Shown piece by piece: positions 36,718-40,799 of a DNA stretch of 40,799 nt. The position numbers and the translations under genes are program-made. The notes beneath the pieces were generated by a model. The model made no database searches. It was not told the origin of the DNA and saw only the letters and a program-made list of their open reading frames with translations. The stretch comes from Bacteroidales bacterium UBA3754. GTDB taxonomy: Bacteria; Bacteroidota; Bacteroidia; Bacteroidales; UBA1715. The stretch covers positions 101,756 to 142,554 of the forward strand of contig DFGI01000028.1 of NCBI GenBank assembly GCA_002371705.1, in the 5' to 3' direction. Each line of letters opens with the position of its first letter. Position 1 is the first letter of the stretch.

Positions 36718-39700
36718 TTAAAAGTCCATTCCTATTGAAAATTGATTCATCCGTTGAATAACACCTTCGTCGTAGCCCCAGCCAATGTCCAGCCGCACAA
36801 AATAACCGAACAGCCGTGTTCTGAAGCCAAATCCATACGAACCTACAAATGGTTGGCGCATTTCATCGATTTCCACGGAAATAGGTTCTTGATGTATCAC
36901 TGTGTAATTATACGCATTTTCTTTCTTTCCCGGAATCAAACCGCTCCACGCACCACCAAAATCGGTGAAGGCAACCACTTGGAAATGCCGTAGTATGTCG
37001 GATTTCAGTGGTTTTGCGAAGCAATACTGAATTATTGGCCAGCGAAGTTCCACATTTGCCACAGCGAACGAATTACCGTTGCGGATATTCTGCGAGAAAC
37101 CGCGCATATTTGTTCCCACTGCTTGGTAAGCCCAATCAACGGTGTGGTCGTATTCAATTGCGGAATTATAGGTGGGGAATCGTCCAAACAAATTTATCCA
37201 ATTATCAACTGCGCCCAGGTAATACAGCAGCGGCGATGTTCCAAACGACGAACTGAACGCCACGCGCGCCGCAAGAATCAGATTTTTGTGGATTTTTTGG
37301 TAATGGCGCACATCGAAGCCGAACACACAGAGATAGGAATCTGATTTGTTTAACTGCGTGAAGCCTTCGGCAAACACTTTGGAGCGGGTGCCTTCGTATA
37401 TGTTCAGTTCACGTTTCCGCACGTTGTCGAACACATAGTTGCACGAAACGCCCGTCCAAAACTCATCCACAGTCGGTTCGTTCAACGATTTCATGTCTGT
37501 GGCGAGCGTAATATTACGCACGTAGCGGAAATTTGGATTCACCGAAATGGAATGCACCTGCGAAATTGGATACGTAAAGCGGCACAAGAAATTATTATCC
37601 TGAATGCGTTCGTAATATCGTGAGGAATTTGTTCCAAATGTAAATCCCGACTGGCGGTGGAAAATATATTGCCTGTCGATGCGGTTCCGAAGATTTTCCA
37701 ATGAAATAAGATATTCGCTGGAACCGAGCGAGCCTGTGAAACGGTATGCGCCCGTCAGGCGATAATCCTCAAACAAATCGATTATGCCAAGTTTCAACAA
37801 CAAATTCAATTTTTGCGTGTAGTCGTATTCGCCGCCTGTAAATGCCTGATAGCCAGTATTTATGAAGTTGAAGTCGATTTGGTTCACCAATTTGTTCACA
37901 TAAAAATTGGTTTTATACAGGTTTGCCGCCTCCCGTTCGTACCGCGAAGTATCGGCTGGTGGCAATTCCGTTTTTTCAAATTGTGTTTCCACAAAGTCGT
38001 TCGTTTGGAACTCTGCTTGTTCAAAATTGTACCGTTTCTTTCCACGCGAAAGGCGAATCCACGAGTTTCCCGAAACGGAGAAATCCGCGCAATCGACAAT
38101 ATCGTCGCGATGACGGAAATCGGTCGTGAAATGCGAATAATGGAACGAAGTGTCAACCGAACTCACCACGCTGTCGGTTGAAATGGCAAATATGTCTGTA
38201 CCTTGTTTAGTTTCGGCAAGATACATATATTTCCCTGGAGCGATTTCCTCTGCTTTCATATCGTTCGACGACGAATTATTCAGTCGTTCCAAACCTTTGT
38301 CCGACAGCAAAAACAAGTTGTACGAAGGAATAATATTTTCTTTCGGGTTATTCAAAAGTGTGTCGGCGCGATTCGACGAAAAGATGATTTTTTCGCCATT
38401 TTTCACAAACGACGGATAGCGGTCGTCGGCCAAGTCGTTGGTTAATTGCTCGTTGTCGAATGTGTGCATATAATACACAAAAATATCGGTTTGTCCAGCT
38501 TGAACGCCTGAAAATACGATTTTGGAGGCATCATCGGAAAATGAAAAATCAAGCACTTTATCGAAGTGATGGAATTTGCGCACTATCGTTTCTTTTTCGT
38601 CGCAATTATAAATTGCAAGCCACAAAAGTCCGTTTTTTTCGTACATATACGTGAGCGCATTCATTGAAGGATGCCATTGGAATACGGGAAATGAGTAGTC
38701 TGTAATTTGTTCAATCACAGAGCCAAATCCATATATTTTCTTGTTTTTTCTTGATTCAAAATCGTATATCCACAAACCAACTTTCCCGCTTTTGTTGGTG
38801 ACATACGCCATTTTCGATGCGTCATAGTTCAATTCAACTGCGGTAACCGTGCGTTTTGCCAACCGTTTTGGCACATCTATCGAGGATTCCGATTGTTTCG
38901 GCGTTGAGGTTTGGGTGCGGTAAAATTCCGCCATTTCGAATAAAACTGTTTGCAAATCCTTGCCAAGCACATATTGGAACGCCCCATCAATGTCGTCAGT
39001 CAATTTGCTCATATACAGAATATTGGAGATTGCTTTGTCGCCGTGTTTTTGCCCGATGTAATGCCACAGCGCATGACCGACCAAAATAGCATCGCTGCCA
39101 TATAATAATGTGATTCTCTTGAAATTACCTTTTTCTGTCTGCCATCGGATTTGTTTTTCCATTTCGTAATTCCAACTATTGGAGAAATATTCCGTCATTC
39201 CATCGAAAAACCAATCAGGATAAGCGGTTTGCGATGTGTTTGTAAGCATTTTGCGATATGAGCCAACGCCGTACAGAAATTCACTCATCATAACTTCGGC
39301 AATGCCTTTCCGCATCTGACGGATGAGGTCGGCGTGGTCGCCAGAAAAATACAGAACAACTTTATTATCAACAATTTGTGTTGTTCCCCCAACGTTGTAT
39401 TCATCATCCGACGACGAATAACCGATATTGCTTTGCCGAAATTCGCCCAACGTGTTATACACCACATATACAATCCGTCGGGAATAGTCAAATTCCAGCG
39501 TTCGTTTGAGGTCGACGTAGGTGGAATCAACATTTTGCAACACAAATTCAGCTATTTTCCGTCCACCCTTGTCAAAATACACATCAAATTTTTCGTGGCG
39601 GAAATAATACCAGAATTTTTCGTCGTACTGCACACGATTTTTCCCGAAATCCTGTTGGTAACCGTTATAGAACTGAGCTGTGAGCGACAGACAGCATAAC

Positions 39701-39732
39701 GACAAGAGCATTATTAAGAAAAATCTTTTCAT
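36718..39732 (-). CDS. Large envelope protein: TolB-like beta-propeller fused to BamA-like barrel
   Basis: 1004 residues. Signal peptide 1-19 (LLSLCCLSLTA). Residues ~25-270 look like a gluzincin-type fold (YYFRHEKFDVYFDKGGRKIA, DWFFDGMTEYFSNSWN) but lack the HExxH zinc motif: the position reads GIAEVMMSE, so it is probably catalytically dead. Residues ~300-560 carry TolB/WD-like repeats (SKMAYVTNKSGKVGLW, ASKIVFSGVQAGQTDI, FVKNGEKIIFSSNRADT). Residues ~620-1004 are a beta-barrel of the surface antigen D15/BamA type, with final strands VVAFTDFGGAWSG and FVRLDIGWGYDEG and a terminal Phe. Inferred role: outer-membrane assembly or transport. First gene of a three-gene operon with the receptor and lipoprotein. 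Confidence 0.85.
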   Translation of the reverse strand: MKRFFLIMLLSLCCLSLTAQFYNGYQQDFGKNRVQYDEKFWYYFRHEKFDVYFDKGGRKIAEFVLQNVDSTYVDLKRTLEFDYSRRIVYVVYNTLGEFRQSNIGYSSSDDEYNVGGTTQIVDNKVVLYFSGDHADLIRQMRKGIAEVMMSEFLYGVGSYRKMLTNTSQTAYPDWFFDGMTEYFSNSWNYEMEKQIRWQTEKGNFKRITLLYGSDAILVGHALWHYIGQKHGDKAISNILYMSKLTDDIDGAFQYVLGKDLQTVLFEMAEFYRTQTSTPKQSESSIDVPKRLAKRTVTAVELNYDASKMAYVTNKSGKVGLWIYDFESRKNKKIYGFGSVIEQITDYSFPVFQWHPSMNALTYMYEKNGLLWLAIYNCDEKETIVRKFHHFDKVLDFSFSDDASKIVFSGVQAGQTDIFVYYMHTFDNEQLTNDLADDRYPSFVKNGEKIIFSSNRADTLLNNPKENIIPSYNLFLLSDKGLERLNNSSSNDMKAEEIAPGKYMYLAETKQGTDIFAISTDSVVSSVDTSFHYSHFTTDFRHRDDIVDCADFSVSGNSWIRLSRGKKRYNFEQAEFQTNDFVETQFEKTELPPADTSRYEREAANLYKTNFYVNKLVNQIDFNFINTGYQAFTGGEYDYTQKLNLLLKLGIIDLFEDYRLTGAYRFTGSLGSSEYLISLENLRNRIDRQYIFHRQSGFTFGTNSSRYYERIQDNNFLCRFTYPISQVHSISVNPNFRYVRNITLATDMKSLNEPTVDEFWTGVSCNYVFDNVRKRELNIYEGTRSKVFAEGFTQLNKSDSYLCVFGFDVRHYQKIHKNLILAARVAFSSSFGTSPLLYYLGAVDNWINLFGRFPTYNSAIEYDHTVDWAYQAVGTNMRGFSQNIRNGNSFAVANVELRWPIIQYCFAKPLKSDILRHFQVVAFTDFGGAWSGLIPGKKENAYNYTVIHQEPISVEIDEMRQPFVGSYGFGFRTRLFGYFVRLDIGWGYDEGVIQRMNQFSIGMDF

Positions 39733-39810
39733 TTGTTGATAAATGCAAATTTATAACGCAAAAATACAAACGATTATATTCTATCTTTGCAAAAATAGAA
39801 TTTTCAGAGT

Positions 39811-40605
39811 ATGAAACAATACTTGGACTTAGTTAAAAAGATTCTTGATGAAGGTACTCCCAAGGAAGACCGCACAGGAACGGGCACAATCAGCCTATTT
39901 GGGTACCAAATGCGCTTCGACCTTCAGAAAGGTTTTCCGTTGTTGACGACGAAAAAATTGTACACTCGCGCCATTTTCCACGAACTGCTTTGGTTTTTGA
40001 AAGGCGACACTAACATCAAATATCTTCACGACAACAATGTGACGATTTGGGACGAATGGGCAGACGAGAATGGCGACCTTGGCCCCGTTTACGGTTATCA
40101 GTGGCGACATTGGCCCACGTACGACGGCGGCGAAGTTGACCAAATAAAACAGTTGGTTGACCAAATCAAGACAAACCCCGATTCGCGCCGACTGATTCTC
40201 AGTTCGTGGAATGCGGCTATGGTGAATGACATGGCTTTGCCACCGTGCCACACGCTGTTTCAATTCTACGTGGCAAACGGGAAACTTTCGTGCCAATTGT
40301 ACCAGCGCAGTGCCGATGTATTCCTCGGAGTACCGTTCAACATTGCGTCGTATGCGCTTCTTACCCACATGATTGCGCAAGTGTGCGGTTTGCAGGTTGG
40401 TGAATTTATCCACACATTCGGCGATGTGCATATCTACAAAAACCACATTGAACAATGCAAGTTGCAGCTCACGCGCGAACCTCGCGAACTCCCGACGCTG
40501 AAACTCAATCCGAACGTGACAGATTTGTTCGAATTCAAATACGAAGACATTGAAATTCTTAACTATAATCCGCATCCCCACATTAAAGGTGAGGTTTCGG
40601 TGTAA
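39811..40605 (+). CDS. thyA: Thymidylate synthase
   Basis: Converts dUMP to dTMP with methylene-THF, the step after dUTPase. 264 residues, the standard length. Marks: DRTGTGTISLFGYQMRFDL near 20-39, KKLYTRAIFHELLWFLKGDT near 50-69, GPVYGYQWRHWP near 91-102, the dUMP-binding DSRRLILSSWNAAMV, the catalytic Cys near 146 in LPPCHTLFQFYV, QRSADVFLGVPFNIASYALL, and the C-terminal DVHIYKNHIEQ. A perfect -7 element TATCTTTG (39782-39789) precedes the ATG by 21 bp. The next gene begins 13 bp later, so they are probably co-transcribed. Confidence 0.98.
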   Translation: MKQYLDLVKKILDEGTPKEDRTGTGTISLFGYQMRFDLQKGFPLLTTKKLYTRAIFHELLWFLKGDTNIKYLHDNNVTIWDEWADENGDLGPVYGYQWRHWPTYDGGEVDQIKQLVDQIKTNPDSRRLILSSWNAAMVNDMALPPCHTLFQFYVANGKLSCQLYQRSADVFLGVPFNIASYALLTHMIAQVCGLQVGEFIHTFGDVHIYKNHIEQCKLQLTREPRELPTLKLNPNVTDLFEFKYEDIEILNYNPHPHIKGEVSV

Positions 40606-40617
40606 AACTTTTATAAC

Positions 40618-40799
40618 ATGGTAAAACACATTATTTTATGGCAGTTGAAGGATGAACTTTCCGATGCCGAAAAACAAGCAGCAAAACAAGGTATTAAAGA
40701 AGGTTTGGAAGGATTGGCTGGAAAAATTCCGGGACTAATCTCAATTAAAGTAAACATCAACGGATTGGCATCGTCGAATGCCGACGTGATGCTCGACAG
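40618..40799 (+). CDS. Dabb-family (stress-responsive alpha/beta barrel) protein, 3' truncated by window edge
   Basis: The ATG at 40618 opens a frame that runs to the window end. The first ~60 residues read MVKHIILWQLKDELSDAEKQ, then KQGIKEGLEGLAGKIPGLIS and IKVNINGLASSNADVMLD. The pattern VKHIILWQLKD and the helix with IPGLISIKVNING fits the Dabb dimeric alpha-beta barrel. It starts 13 bp after thyA. Function of these small proteins in bacteria is not well defined. Confidence 0.85.
   Translation, partial: MVKHIILWQLKDELSDAEKQAAKQGIKEGLEGLAGKIPGLISIKVNINGLASSNADVMLD

Noticed and set aside
39895..40629. 244-residue minus-strand open frame opposite thyA
   Set aside because: Composition-driven shadow of a highly conserved plus-strand gene; no motifs.
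1..40799. CRISPR arrays and tRNA or rRNA genes
   Set aside because: No regularly spaced direct repeats and no tRNA cloverleaf or rRNA signature recognised on either strand; the similar 69-bp units at 22.8-24.5 kb are coding leucine-rich repeats.

Overview
The window looks like a chromosomal segment of a Gram-negative Bacteroidetes bacterium, most likely order Bacteroidales. Supporting signs are: promoters of the TTTG / TAnnTTTG type rather than TTGACA / TATAAT; two secreted proteins with type IX secretion (T9SS)-like C-terminal tails; a TonB-dependent receptor paired with a DUF4249 lipoprotein; a short ATP synthase epsilon subunit; a YbeY with the H-x3-H-x5-D variant; a LytS/LytTR regulator pair; and KDO biosynthesis (kdsA). 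Only the cut-off ends are incomplete: atpD lacks its N-terminus at the left edge and a Dabb-family gene is cut at the right edge.

Layout. 1-970: end of an atpD-atpC unit closed by a terminator. 966-2967 (minus): a Bacteroidetes-type hypothetical protein and a membrane-anchored Ser/Thr kinase. 2968-7951: an accessory island. It holds a three-gene DUF3791/DUF3990 ADP-ribosyltransferase-like module lying between two ~70-84 bp direct repeats, an XRE regulator, and a divergent operon that looks like a RiPP (ribosomally made, post-translationally modified peptide) locus. That operon has a 44-residue Cys/Gly-rich peptide gene, a perfect 15-bp hairpin, two small proteins, a radical SAM/SPASM enzyme with an N-terminal PqqD-like domain, and an amidohydrolase. 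8466-11136: dut, a sugar-nucleotidyltransferase, a 6S-like RNA and a T9SS cargo protein. 11137-12305: dispersed palindromes and a lone excisionase-type HTH gene. 12306-19235: ybeY-mnmG, an M16 peptidase-tsaC-thioesterase operon and a LytS/LytTR two-component system. Three parS-like palindromes are embedded in the coding sequences here.

19232-21286 (minus): kdsA and an aminopeptidase P. 21287-25030: a second accessory patch with a RhuM/phospholipase-D-like gene, a BspA-type leucine-rich-repeat surface protein, a P-loop protein, and scattered fragments of BspA-type gene tails. 25193-25497 (minus): a ~305-nt intergenic segment with promoter, extensive nested pairing and terminator, which I read as a structured non-coding RNA I cannot assign to a known family. 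25633-31383: CDF metal exporter, GtrA-like and YqaA/DedA-like membrane proteins, and full-length methionine synthase metH. 31378-39732: RseP site-2 protease (minus), a DUF5131 protein (plus), and a minus-strand envelope operon (TolB/BamA-like fusion, TonB receptor, DUF4249 lipoprotein). 39811-40799: thyA and the start of a Dabb-family gene.

Most of the window is housekeeping: energy, nucleotide, tRNA modification, envelope and methionine metabolism. The parts most worth follow-up are the RiPP-like locus with its regulator, the direct-repeat-bounded toxin-like cassette, the unassigned RNA at 25.2-25.5 kb, and the parS-like cluster at 13.4-15.9 kb. All functional calls rest on reading sequence motifs by eye; no database search was run.
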